DNA of 64,000 nucleotides from assembly GCA_004519485.1 (NCBI GenBank), contig CP038122.1, positions 434,001 through 498,000 of the forward strand, in the 5' to 3' direction. Both the position numbers and the translations under genes were made by a program. Within the stretch, counting starts at the first letter, position 1. Every line of letters starts with the position of its first letter. This DNA is from Nannochloropsis oceanica (Eukaryota > Sar > Eustigmatophyceae > Eustigmatales > Monodopsidaceae). Below are positions 48,001-59,185 of the stretch, in pieces. The notes under the pieces are model-generated. The model worked only from the letters and a program-made list of their open reading frames with translations. It searched no databases and had not been told where the DNA came from.

Positions 48001-50079
48001 TCCCTCCCTCCCTCCCTCCTCCTATTCATCATTAGGTGGCAGCCTGGGCGGCCACGGCGGGCCTCTTGCCGCTCAAGCAAGGAGATGTACTCATGGAAAT
48101 CGACGGTTCGTCGCCCTGTCCCCCCCCCCCCTCCCTCCCTCCCTCCCTCCCCCTCCCTCATCTTCATTTCCCTCTTCTTCTCTACTCGCCGCAGGCCTGG
48201 CCGTCGATGACCGAGGCATCATCTCCCTCCCTCCCCATCGCTTGCAGGTGAGCCCTCCTCCATCCCTCCCTCCTTCCCTCCTTCCACCCCTCTCTTCCTG
48301 TCACGCACCCACTCCTCCCTCCCTCCTTCCCTCCCTCCCTCCCTCCCTCCCTCCCTCCCTCCCTCCCTCCCTCCCTCCCTCCCTCCCTCCCTCTGATGTT
48401 CCCAGGTGGACCTGCGGGGTCTCTGGGACGTGAAGGAGGACGGTGACAGCGTTACGGCCAGGGTGCTGAGGGAGGGGAGGGTGGTTAGCCTTCAGGTAGG
48501 CGGAGAGGGGAGGAGGGAAAGCGAGAAGGAGGGAAGGTCGGGGAGTGGAGGAGAGAGCGTGGTTTGTTCTGAGGGGGGGGGGGAGGGTGTTTCCATAGGG
48601 AGAAGAGAGGGAGGGCGGGCGGGAGGGAGGGAGGAGGGGAAAGCTCCTTATTCTTTGAAACACATTTCTCCTAAGCTGCCTTTCCCTCCCTCCTTTCCGC
48701 ACTCCTCCAGGGCACGACCAAGCGCATCTCGCCGCTCGTTCCGATCTCTTCAGCTACCATGGCCCCTCCTCGGGCCTACGTCCTGGTGGGAGGACTCCTC
48801 TTCCTGCCTGCCTCCCAAGCCAAGGTGGCAGCTCATCAAGATCGGTACAGAGGGAGGGAGGAAGGGAAGGGCCATTCCCGCTTTTCCCGCCCACTTACCC
48901 TCCCCTCCTCCCTCCCTCCCTCTGCAGCATCAACCAAGCCCCCACTGAGACGCAGGTCCTCCTCAAGGCCGAGCCTCGACAGTACCTGGATGAAGAGTTC
49001 GTCTTGCTCTGGCGCATTTACCCGCACGGTACGTTACCTTGTCTTTCCTTCTTTCCTCCCTCCCTCCCTCCCTCCCTCCCTCCCTCCCTCCCTCCCTTTC
49101 CAACGGAGAGACGGGAAAGATGTCCTTCCCTCCTCCCTCCCTCCCTCCCTCCCTCCCTCCCTCCCTCCCTCCCTCCCTCCCTCCCTCCCTCCCTCCCTCC
49201 CTCCCTCCCTCCCTCCCTCCCTCCCTCCCGCCCTTCCTTCCTCCCTCCCTCTCTCCCTCCGTCCATGTCCCTCTCCAACTTCCACTCTTCGCCATCTGTC
49301 CCGCATGCTCTACTTTTCTGACGTATCTTCTGACACCATTTCTCATCTTCTTCCTCCCTCCATCCCTCCTTCCCTTTCTCCCTCCCTCCCTCCCTCCCTC
49401 CACCCTGAAGAGGTGAATGAAGGCTACGAAGAGCGGCTGGCGCGACTGCTCAAATTCAATGGAGAGGCCGTCAGAAATTTGGTGCACTTGGAGGTGAGGG
49501 AAAAAGGAGTAAGGGAGGGAGGGAGGCCGAAAGGGTAGGAATAACGAATGGAAATGTTTTGCTGTGTCATCTGATTGCTCATCTCTTCCTCCCTCCCTTC
49601 CTCTCCCTCTCCCTCCCTCCCTTCCTTTTTGTGTAGGAGCTGATCAGAAAAGCACGACCGGAAGAAGAGGAGGCGGAGTGGCTGGACTTCGAATTTGCCG
49701 ACACCGAGCAACAGAGAGTGGTGTTGCCCGCCTTCCAGGTAGGGAGGGAGGGAGGGAGGGAGGACAAGCCAGCACCTTCCTTTGCGTCTTTCCATCCAAT
49801 CTCTCTTTGTCTTTGTTATACGTTGCCCCTTCTGGGCAGTCAATTCACTTGATCTACGCCAATCATATTTATCTTCTGGTGGTAATGTTTGAATTTATCA
49901 CTCTCCTCGCTTTAATTCACTCGCAGGCCTGGGCCTCGGAGGCGATCATCCGCAAAACGAATCGAATCCCGCAACATCGACCGCGCACCGACAGGGGGAA
50001 GGGAGGGAAGGGGGAGGGGGAGGAGGGGGAGGAGGAAGAGGAGGAGGAGGATGATGATGATGAGGTGGTTGCACTTTAA
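45052..50079 (+). CDS. Deg/HtrA-type serine protease with C-terminal extension
   Basis: Eighteen exons: 45052-45234, 45345-45560, 45766-45863, 46012-46063, 46250-46369, 46688-46829, 47063-47158, 47351-47410, 47539-47591, 47735-47842, 48036-48105, 48195-48247, 48406-48495, 48711-48844, 48928-49028, 49411-49493, 49637-49738 and 49927-50079. Phases agree throughout, giving 637 residues. Deg proteases are oligomeric, ATP-independent quality-control enzymes. The catalytic triad is visible: His in RYLITADHVL (about 174), Asp in APDWDLALL (about 207), Ser in PFGCSGGPVLA (about 291). An N-terminal hydrophobic span (ILSIPLLLLLLSAVMVGGFL) is a signal anchor or transit signal. A PDZ-like region (GVLITEVAAWAATAGLLPLK, GDVLMEIDG) follows. 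The end (EVNEGYEERLARLLKFNGEA, VRNLVHLEELI) matches the second PDZ region of plant Deg2/Deg9/Deg10-type proteases. The compartment is uncertain. Confidence 0.93.
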
Positions 50080-50422
50080 TTTAGCGGATAAAATCATATT
50101 AATATGACACGCCCTCCCAGAAATGAAATGAGTAAATACAGAAAGAAAAAGAAGACAAAAAGAAGACATGACCGAGTGAGTGGGTGAGAGGAGAAGATGG
50201 ACGAGACGATTTGCCGGAGAAGAGCAAGAGAAAGTTTTGGTGGCATTGTGACGGGGGTAATGGTGATGATGGTGGTGGTGATTTCGTACTTTTTTCGCCT
50301 CTTCATTCTTCTCTATTGAGATCTATTCAGTCCTCTCTTGTCTTACTGCCCTTCTCACTCTTTCTCCTCCGCTCCACTCCCCCCCTCCCGCCCTCTCTCC
50401 CCTCTCTTCTTTCCTTCCACGT
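50080..50422. other. Convergent 3' intergenic region
   Basis: Separates the Deg protease stop (+) from the RFC2 stop (-). A-rich then T/C-rich DNA that probably holds both 3' untranslated regions. No coding exon seen. Confidence 0.5.
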
Positions 50423-52847
50423 TTAATTACTACTCTGCCCCCCCCCTTCCGGCTGCTGCTGCTGCTGCTGCTGCTTGTGGTAAAGCGAGCATAGCTTGGC
50501 CAGCAGCCCCAAGAGCTGGGTGCGAGAGTTAAGGCCCTCGGCCACACGCATGTGCACCATGCCGATCTCCTACGAAGGAGGGGGGAGGGAGGGAGGGCCG
50601 CGAAGGTGAGAGAGGGAGGGTAGGAGAGAGGGAGGGAGGGAAGGACCTACCCGTATGAAGTTGAGCTTGGTGCCCTCGTTCATAGTGCTGTGGTTGCGGC
50701 AAACCTGTACCGATGGATGCATCCCAGGAGAAAGAAGCAGCTTGCGAGCGTCAGGGCCTTCCGTCCCTCCGTCCCTCCTTCCCTCCCTCCGTCCCTCCGT
50801 CCCTCCCTCCTTACCTTGAAGAGGGTGCCGATGATGTCCGAGGCGCTGTAGCCCAGATTCCATACCTTCAAAAGCCTGCACAAAGGAGGGAGGAGGGAGG
50901 GAGGGAGGGAGGGCAAGTGGCCAAGATGAGCCTCAATTCAGCCATCACGTTTTCCCATAATTAAACCCTTTCCTCCCTCCCTCCCTCCCTCCTTCCCTCC
51001 CTCCCTCCCTCCCTCTCTTACTTCTCCTGAGCCCCCTTTAGATCCCCCGAGCTGGCGCAGAGCTCCAATACCTCCTTCATCAGGAGAGGATGCGGCTGGT
51101 CGCAGACCTTAAACACATTGGCCTGAGGGGGGGAGGGAGGGAAGGAAGGAAGGAGGACGGCAAGGAGGGAGGAAAGGAGTGGGGGAAGGAAGGAGACACG
51201 GGTCAGTCAGCTATTCCATAGCTCTGCATTCCCTCCCTCCCTCCCTCCCTCCCCACCTGGTTGACGTATCCGAAGCCCGAGAAGGTGCTCTGCAAGTTGT
51301 TGATGGCATTGCGCATGTCCCCCTCGGCCGTGAAGATGACTGAGAGGATGGAGACGGGAGGGAGGGAGGGCGGGAGGGGACGGTATATGAGGGAGGATGA
51401 AGGAAGTGGGTTTCCCAAGACAAGAGCAACCCTCCTTCCCCCCCTACCCCCCCTCCTCCTTCCCTCACCTGCTTCCAGGCCGTCGTTGGAGAAGCCTACA
51501 CCCTCGGACTCGCAAATCTGACGCAGGCGGTCCAACAGCTCCTGAGGGAGTGACGGAGGGAGGGAGGGAGGGAGGGAGGGGAGGGAGATGAGCTATGTAC
51601 GGATGGATATTTATCAATCAATGAAAGGCTCTTGTACTGAAGAGGGAGGGAGAAGGGGAAGGAGGGAGAAGGGGAGGGAGGGAGGGAGGGAGGGAGGGAG
51701 GAAGGGAGGAAGGGAGGAAGGGAGGGCGAATGTACCTCGTCCGCAAGGCGGGAGAAGCGGAGAATGGCACAGCGGGACTGGATAGGCTCGATGATCTTGC
51801 TGCTGGTGTTGCAGGCCAGGGCAAAGCGCGTCGTGTGCGAGTAGATCTGGGAGAAGCAGGGAGGGAATCAAGGGAAAAAGGAAAGGTAGGGGGGGTGGAT
51901 GAGCAACAGGCAGCAGCTTTCACTGAAATAGGAGCCTCCCCCCTGCCTCCTCCCTCCCTCCATCGTTCTCCCTTCCCTTTCCTCTCTACCTCCCCCACCC
52001 TCTCCATCCCTCCACCGCACTCATTTCCCTCTCTTCTCTATCTCTTTCTGTCCCTCCCTCCCTCCCCACCTCCATCGTTCTCCGCAGTGCCTGCTGCGCG
52101 GCGCAGGTCATGGAATCCGCCTCGTCCAAGATAACCACCTTGTGACGACCGGGGGGCAACACCACCTGAAGGAGGGAGGGAGGGAGGGAGGGAGGGAGGG
52201 AGGGGGTAGGAGGTGTCGGATGTGAGGGGAATTGTTTCTTTCTATATATACAGGAGCTTTGACGGGAGATATGCAGGAGCTTAGACGGGAGGGAGGGAGG
52301 GCGGTACCTTCTTTTGCGCGAACATCTTGATGCGGGACCGGATGACGTCAATGCCGCGCTCGTCAGAGGCATTCAGTTCCAGCACGGCCGCGCCTGCGAG
52401 CGAGGAAGAAAAGGAAAGGAAGGAGTAGACAGAGGGACGGTGAGTCGAAGGAGAAGGGAGGGAGTGAGGGAGGGAGGAAGGGAGGGAGGGAGGGAGGGAG
52501 GTACCTATGTTTTCCTCTCCAAGCAGCTCACGGGCAAGGCAAAGGATGGAAGAGGTTTTTCCAGTTCCCTAAATTTATATGTTCAGATTTAGGAGTGATA
52601 GAGAAGGTGATGAGAAACAGCATCCCAAGAAGGAAGAAGAGGAGGAGAGGAGGGAGGGGAGGGGTATTGACTGTGGCGAAGGAATGAGGTGAAAGAGCTT
52701 CAGGGCGGGACGCAGGGAAGGAGGCAGGGAGGGAGGGACGAGTGGGGCATACAAACGCACCGGGGGACCGGCCAGTAGCATGTGGGGCATGTTTCCGTCC
52801 TTGGCCACGACCTTAAGGCGGTCGATGGCCTCGACGTTGCCCACCAC
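50423..52847 (-). CDS. RFC2: Replication factor C subunit 2 (clamp-loader small subunit), 5' exon missing
   Basis: Exons on the minus strand: 52847-52761, 52568-52505, 52393-52308, 52165-52070, 51846-51736, 51541-51469, 51339-51257, 51122-51022, 50875-50815, 50704-50651 and 50569-50423; all in phase, 320 residues. RFC loads the PCNA sliding clamp onto primer-template DNA using ATP. Motifs: [20 protein letters not shown], Walker A GPPGTGKTSS (split by an intron), [20 protein letters not shown], Walker [20 protein letters not shown], the SRC box [15 protein letters not shown], and sensor 2 [20 protein letters not shown]. The match to human RFC2 runs to [15 protein letters not shown]. The C terminus adds a polyglutamine run and PEGGGQSSN. 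The N-terminal exon carrying the WVEKYRP box is absent; it probably lies in the N gap at 53099-53198. Confidence 0.96.
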
Positions 52848-53098
52848 CTGGATGGAGGGTGGGAGGAGAGGGAAGGGGGGAGGGAGTGAGGGGGGGAGGG
52901 AAAGAGGGTCGAAGGAGATGAGCTACAGAGCAGCAGCAGGTACAGGAATAAAAGAAAAGATGGACGAGGAGCTTCACAAGATCGAGGGGACGGTACAGAA
53001 GAGCGACGACAGAGCGAAAGGACACCAGAGGCGGACAGGCATCTCTCCCTAGAGCCCTTTCTTCCTCGCCACATAACCTTTCTAATCGGAATGATGAA

Positions 53099-53198
53099 NN
53101 NNNNNNNNNNNNNNNNNNNNNNNNNNNNNNNNNNNNNNNNNNNNNNNNNNNNNNNNNNNNNNNNNNNNNNNNNNNNNNNNNNNNNNNNNNNNNNNNNN
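53099..53198. other. Assembly gap (100 N) between RFC2 and CCT2
   Basis: Exactly 100 N. The first exon of RFC2 (-) and the 5' part of CCT2 (+) are both missing from the visible sequence and would be expected here, so the real missing length must be well over 100 bases. Confidence 0.98.
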
Positions 53199-53240
53199 CC
53201 TCCCCCCTCCTTCCCTCCCGCCGTCCATCCCTCGCCCTAG

Positions 53241-55259
53241 ATCGAGGAGGCTGAGAAGCAGAAGATGCGGAACAAGTGCAAGAAGATCGTCGACCACGGG
53301 ATCAACTGCTTCATTAACCGACAGGTGCGTGCCTTCCCTCCATCCCTTCCTCCCTCCCTCCCTCCCTCCCTCCCTCCCTCCCTCCCTCCCTCCCTCCCTC
53401 CCTCCCTCCCTTCTTCCCTCCCTCCCTCCCTCTTGCATCCATCCCTCCTCCTGCTCGGGGCCTACGGTATTTACAGCTGCATAACATCAAGGAACAGCCA
53501 CACACCTTCCCTCTCTCCCTCCTTCCCTTCCTCCCCACGATTCGTCTTCTCTTTTCCTCATTGTTTACACCCACCCTCCCTCCCTCCCTCCCTCCCTCCC
53601 TCCCTCCCTCCCTCCCTCAGCTCATTTATAACTATCCCGAGCAGCTTTTTACCGAGGCAGGGATCATGTCCATCGAGCACGCCGACTTCGAAGGTACTGG
53701 ACCCCTCCCTCCCTCCCTCCCTCCCTCCCTATGTTCACCCATATCACACACCAGGTCTCATCCTCCCTCCCTCCCTCCTTCCCTCCCTCCCTCCCTTAAG
53801 GCGTGGGAGCGCCTCGCCGCCGTGACAGGAGGAGAAATCGCGTCGACTTTCGACCATCCAGAACTCGTGGCTCTGGGGGAATGCGACCTGATCGAAGGTA
53901 GCTCCCTCCCTCCCTCCCTCCCTCCCTCCCTCCCTCCCTCCCTTCATGGCACAAGAAAGACGAGCCGGGCCGCCAGCTCGGAGGTTGAGTCTGTGGTATC
54001 GGGCTCTCACCCCTCCCTCCCTCCCTCCCTCCCTCCCTCCCTCCCTCCCTCCCCATCATCAGAGATCTTGATCGGGGAGGACAAGCTCATTCGTTTCTCC
54101 GGATGCAAGAGTGGGGCGGCCTGTTCCGTCGTCCTCCGCGGGGCCTCGGCCCATCTACTCGACGAGGCAGAGCGGTCACTGCACGATGCCCTGTGTGTCT
54201 TATCGCAGACAGTGAGGGAGACGAGGACCATCCCCGGGGGGGGGTGTGCGGAGGTGGCGATGGCACAGGTAGGGAGGGAGGGAGGGAGGGAGGGAGGGTA
54301 AATTGGGTGGAGAGGGCGCAAAAGCAGGCGTTAACGTAAGCGATGGGACATGGAGGGAGGGAGGGAGAAGGGGAGGGAGGGAGATTCACACATGAAGTCT
54401 ACCTCCAGGCACGCTGACATTTTCTTCCTTCTTCCGCCCTTTCCCTTCCCCCCTCTCCCCTCCCTCCCTCCCCTCCTCCCTCCCTGCTCGTCTCATTCTA
54501 GGCAATTGACGCTCATGTGGCGTCCACACCGGGGAAAAAGGCGCTGGCCATGGAATCATTCGCAAGAGCCTTACGCCAGGTGCCTCCCTCCCTCCCTCAG
54601 TACCTCCGTCCGTTCCTCTGTGCCTCCCTCCCTCCCTTCCTTCCTTCCATCCATCATGCCTTCATCCATTCCTTTCTCCGTTTCTTGTCTTCGAAGTCAT
54701 TCAGGTTGCTCCTCGCTAAGAACTAGAATCGTCGCAAAGTAAGACTCACATCTCTCCCTCATCTCCTCTCTTCCCTCCTTTCCTCCCTCCCTCCCTCCCT
54801 CCCTCCCTCAGCTCCCCACCATTATCGCTGACAACGGCGGATATGACTCCTCCGAGCTCGTCACGCGGCTTCGAGCAGCGCACGCAGCAGGGAAGACCAC
54901 ATATGGCTTGGACATGGCCAACGGAGGGATCGCAGTAAGTACCTCCCCCCCCCCCCCTTTCCTCCACCATCTTCTCCTTTCCTCCCTCTGCTGTCGCTGT
55001 GTCTGGCTCACTGAGACTGCCAACATTAAATCGCTGCGGACATGAAATCCACCTCCGATTCTTGCCGACACGCCCTTCCTCACGACTTCCTCCTTTCCTC
55101 CCCTTAATCCCTCTCTCCCTTCCTCAGGACATGAAGGAGCTGGGCATCCGCGAAGCTTTCAAAAGCAAGCTTCAGGTGTTGGTGTCCGCAGCAGAGGCCG
55201 CTGAGATGATCATTCGCGTGGATGACATCATTAAGTGTGCGCCGCGGGAGAGGGGCTAG
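53241..55259 (+). CDS. CCT2: T-complex protein 1 subunit beta (CCT2), 5' part missing
   Basis: Visible exons: 53241-53324, 53621-53693, 53801-53897, 54063-54268, 54502-54579, 54812-54934 and 55128-55259. CCT is the cytosolic chaperonin that folds actin and tubulin; beta is one of eight subunits. The sequence aligns with the second half of CCT2: [118 protein letters not shown] and the C-terminal [14 protein letters not shown]. The equatorial-domain start and apical domain are in the assembly gap. One intron (53694-53800) does not keep the frame with canonical GT-AG ends: splicing leaves one base too many, although both flanking exons read correctly. An assembly indel or an unusual splice site is possible. 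Confidence 0.95.
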
Positions 55260-55825
55260 AGGGAAGGGAGGCAGGGAAGGAGGGAGGGAGAGTAATAAGA
55301 AGGAAAGAGAAATCTGGCACAACGACCCAGGTGACCAGCTCCCGCAGAAAAAGGAAAAAAAGCAACCATTTATACGTCTCTCTTGGCAACCTTGGTGAAT
55401 CTTTTTTTCATTCCTTTTCCTTTTTGTCCTGTCTCGCCGTCTTTTCCTTCTTTTTTCAAGGGAGTGGGGGTGTAGAGGGAGGGATGGCCTCCTCCTTCAC
55501 GAATTGCGGTACACAAGTGTAATTGTACTTGGCTATAATCCATTTCTTTTGAATCGCTCTGTTGCTTGTTTTTCATATTTTGCCTCCAGTGGTGGTGTGT
55601 GACACCAAATATTGCTCAGATTAGGAAAAGGTGTTCGATTGGACTAAAACCGTTGTGGGTCGGAAAAATAAAAAGCATGAAATCTACTCACGGTCAAAGA
55701 AATGGTAGGAATGCGGGTAAAAGAGAATGCGTCACACAGGGTAAGCAAAACTGATACTAGAGTTCCTCCAAACACAATCCACCAGATGGCAAAAAGTGTG
55801 GGGATGCGCCGGCTCAACTAAATGA

Positions 55826-55896
55826 GCCCAATTGAAGGATCGAACTTCAGACCCTACGCTTACGAAGCGCATGCTCTACCACTGAGCTAATTGGGC
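55826..55896 (-). tRNA. tRNA-Thr (anticodon CGU)
   Basis: On the minus strand the 71-base sequence folds as a complete cloverleaf: acceptor GCCCAAT paired with ATTGGGC, D stem GCTC/GAGC, anticodon stem TGCGC/GCGTA with loop TTCGTAA (anticodon CGT), a five-base variable loop, and T stem TGAAG/CTTCA around TTCGATC. No intron. A-box-like (TAGCTCAGTGGTAGAGC) and B-box-like (TTCGATCC) promoters are intact. CCA is not encoded. Confidence 0.95.
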
Positions 55897-56408
55897 GATC
55901 AATGTGTGAAACATCGAATCTGCACACTTATCAAATTTCGTAGTGAAGTGTACGATCGATTCTTCATGCATACCCTAAGTTAAGATCTGTCGACTGTCAC
56001 CAAATGTCTGGCGCAGGCTGTTGTCCGCTTAATGCGGTACGAAGCGCTCTGTTTAATTGTGCAAAAGGCAAGGCACATTTTACCATCGAAAGCAAAAACT
56101 TTACTGGATGCTTTCAAGCAAAGGGGGGGTAACTAGAGCATGCACAGCAGTCAAAACCGGTGACACTGCGCAGCAAGAAGCGTGATTTTACACTGCAAGA
56201 AGCGTGATTTTAAAAAACACGGTATTACTATATCGTCACGAGTTACGTCAAGGAGGTGCCAACATGAGTTATATCTCCCTCCTGCACCAAGCGGCCGTGC
56301 AAATCGCAGATTGTGCCTGGAAATGAGCCCTGCGGACTTATTTCCACGGATCTCCAAATCAGTGTGGATTGATAAACAGACACATATGCCTAGTTTGAAG
56401 TCTTTTTG

Positions 56409-56490
56409 CTGGTGTAGCATAGTGCTTAGAGATCGCAACACGGTTTAATGCGCCGGTCTTATGAGCCGGATATCGCGGGTTAACGATCAA
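56409..56490 (+). other. Degenerate tRNA-like sequence
   Basis: Contains a good anticodon arm (CCGGT CTTATGA GCCGG, apparent anticodon TAT), preceded by GGTTTAATGCG resembling a D-arm end and followed by CGCGGGTTAACGATC resembling a T arm. The acceptor stem does not close and there is extra sequence in the D region. It is probably a tRNA pseudogene or a tRNA-derived element rather than a working gene. Confidence 0.3.
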
Positions 56491-57121
56491 CTCACACACT
56501 TGATAAAATGAGCTGTCGAGTTCATCGTCTGCGCCGACTCCCGCCATCAGCAATGGTACTCTTTTATGGTGACGGGGTGAGCTGGTCTTTATGCTACTCT
56601 TCGCGGCCAATTGTATTAACCCCACACCCTATTTTTTCGATACCCTTCGAGCGGTGAGGTGATGGGGCGGAAAAGATCTTTGTCATTTGATGAATGTACA
56701 TGGGCCATAATAGTATTTTATGGCAGAGGAGGGAGAGCATGTGCTACTCGTCCTGCGACATTCACTCCAGCTCCAATCGCACGTGCGCTCGGATACTGTG
56801 TCTTTAGCTGCACCGTCCGTGGCCGTTGTCAAGAGCTGATTCAGTCGGCTTCGGGGTTGCCCTTCCGCTACCCTCCCACACGCCTTCCTTCCGTGCCATG
56901 TTCTGCGGAAGGGTCTGGCTACTTTTTTTGAAGGAAGTCGCAAGGCTCGCAGCTACGCCTCTTGCGTTCTTGTCGACCAGGGCCTCCCACACACACAATA
57001 ATCGACCACCCATCACACGAGTAGAGAGTCTCGTCTTCCCTATTCTTCATCCCTCCTCCCCATCCTCTCACCCACCTCTTAGACTCTCTCTCCAACCAAG
57101 CCTCTCCTACACACAACGAGT

Positions 57122-59185
57122 ATGGCCATGTCTAAGGAGCAGCTGCAGGCTTCCTCCACAGCTTTGCTCACGCGGGCCGAGGAGGCAGGGTTAACTTTAC
57201 CAGGTATGTGGCTATTAGGGAGAAGAGGGAAGAGAAGAGGGAAGGATGAGAAGGAAGGGGGCAACACCATGGCGCGGTGGGGTTGAATAGAAATTAAGTC
57301 ATGAGAACAAGAGTGTAAATAATATTGGGGAAGGTAGCTTCAAAGGATGCAGAAGGGAAGGGAAATTTGATGTGCAGACGCAAAAAAGGCCAAGGCAGCG
57401 TTCCAACGAGGAAGGAGGGCACGTACCCCCCCCCTCTTCACTCCCTCATCACCTTTTTTCGCTCCCTCTTCTCTTTCCTTCTCCCCTTCACAAAAGGCAA
57501 GAGCGCCGTGGAACACCGCGTGAATGTGGGTCAACTGCTCTTGCAGTGTCGTAATGCGGATGGTTCCTATGATGTCGAGAAGGCCTGGGAAATGATGCAA
57601 TCGAAGTTTAAGCCGAAGGTTGCAGAGCCCTTAGCGAAGAAGGAAAAAGGGGCGAAGAAGAAGGAGGAGGAAGTAGGGAAGGAGGATGAACAGGAACAGC
57701 CAGCGAAAAAGAAAGCGAAGAAAGCGGCGCCGGCCGAGACGAAGAAGGAGAAGAAAGTGGCGCAAAAGAAGAAGAGGAGCAAGGAAGGGGAGGAGGATGA
57801 CGAGGACGAGGAGGAGGAGAGCGACGAGGAGGACGAGGAAGGGGGAAGGAAGAAGAAGAAAGGCAAGGGTAAGCCCAAGTCCAAGAGGGCAGCTGCTCCC
57901 AAGCCGAAGGTAAGCCATCCCTCCTTCCCTCATGTTCCCCCTCCCCTTCCTCCTTCCCTCCCTCCCATATGTCGAGGTCTCCCCCCCCCTACTCCTTTCT
58001 CCTCTTTGTCGTCCCTGCAAGTTCTCACACCACCGACCCCCTCTCTCTCTCCCCCCCCCCTCTCTCCCTCCCTCCCTCCCTCTCTCCCTCTCCTACAGCC
58101 CGCTGCGAAAAAGGCAGTCAAGTCGGAGGGCGGGAACGAGGAGGCGGGAGAGGAGGAAGAGGACGAGGATAAGAAGAAGAACAAAAAAGAAAAGATTGTG
58201 TTGCATTGCGACGAGAACGAGGAGCTAGCGAAGTGCTTTCTGGAGCTGGTGGGGAGGGAGGGAAGGAAGGAGGGAGGGAGAGGGGGACCATACGCACATT
58301 GAAAAAAATGTTCCTTATCTTCCTCCTTTCCTCCCTCTTTCGCTCACTCCCCCCTCCCTCCTTTCTAAGGGCCGAGGATACTACAAACAGAAGGACTCGA
58401 TGCGGGGCGCCGCCTACATGAAAGCTTATAAAGCCCTTATGGAGTGTGATGTAAGTCTCCCTCTCCCTCTCTCTTTCCCTCCTTCCCTCCCTCCCTCTCC
58501 TACTTAATGTCAATGTGTTATCCAAACCAATCGTCCCATTCTCTTCGTTCTCATTCACTCCCCTCCCTCCCTCCCTCCCTCCCTCCCTCCCCTCCCTCCC
58601 TCCCTCCCTCCCTCCCTCCCTCCCTCCCTCCCTCCCTCCCTCCCTCCCTCCCTCCTCCCTCCCTCCCTCCCTCCCCTCCCTCCCTCCCTCCCTCCCTCCC
58701 TCCCTCCCTCCCTCCCTCCCTCCCTCCCTCCCTCCCTCCCCTTCCTCCCTCCCTCCCTCCCCAGGAGCCCATCACCAGTGGAAAGCAAGCTCAGAATCTG
58801 AACGGGGTGGGAAAAAGCAGCGCCAATAAGGTCCAGGTATGGCCACGAGGAGGGAGGGAGGGAGGGAGGGAGGGAGGGAGGGAGGGAGGGAGGGCGCCTG
58901 CATTTCCCTCTCCTCTTCAACGCCGTCACGCAATCTCCCCATTTCTTCCTTTCTCCCTCCTTCCCTCCCTCCCTCTCTCTCTCTCTTCCTTCCTCCCTTC
59001 CTTCCCTCCCATCGGATTCCCTTCCTCCGTCCTTTGACCTACCTGCTCCCTTCGTCCCCGCCCTCTCCCCCTCCCTCCCTCCCTCCCTCCCTCCCTCCTC
59101 GGTTAATACATTGTAGGAGTTCTTGGAATCGGGGAAAATTGCCACGCTGGAGGAAATGAAGGCGGAGGCGGAGGCTGTCATGTAG
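57122..59185 (+). CDS. Protein with DNA polymerase beta-type helix-hairpin-helix (8-kDa-like) domain
   Basis: Exons 57122-57203, 57497-57909, 58099-58248, 58370-58450, 58765-58836 and 59117-59185; phases agree, 288 residues. The N terminus (MAMSKEQLQASSTALLTRAE, VNVGQLLLQC) looks helical and is followed by about 110 residues of Lys/Glu-rich low complexity. The last 85 residues match the N-terminal domain of DNA polymerase beta/X-family proteins: CFLELGRGYYKQKDSMRGAA, YMKAYKALMECDEPITSGKQ, AQNLNGVGKSSANKVQEFLE and SGKIATLEEM. The LNGVGKSSANKVQEFL stretch is the DNA-binding helix-hairpin-helix, and the SGxxAxxLxGVG spacing is typical. No polymerase palm or fingers follow; the stop comes right after the domain. 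A nuclear DNA-binding role is likely, and a repair role is inference. Confidence 0.85.

Larger units (their letters stand above)
55260..57121. other. Intergenic region with a tRNA gene
   Basis: Besides tRNA-Thr at 55826-55896 and a tRNA-like segment near 56409-56490, no gene is recognised. A short tandem repeat GCAAGAAGCGTGATTTTA occurs twice at about 56173-56213. The last 150 bases before 57122 are pyrimidine-rich and likely form the leader of the next gene. Confidence 0.55.
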
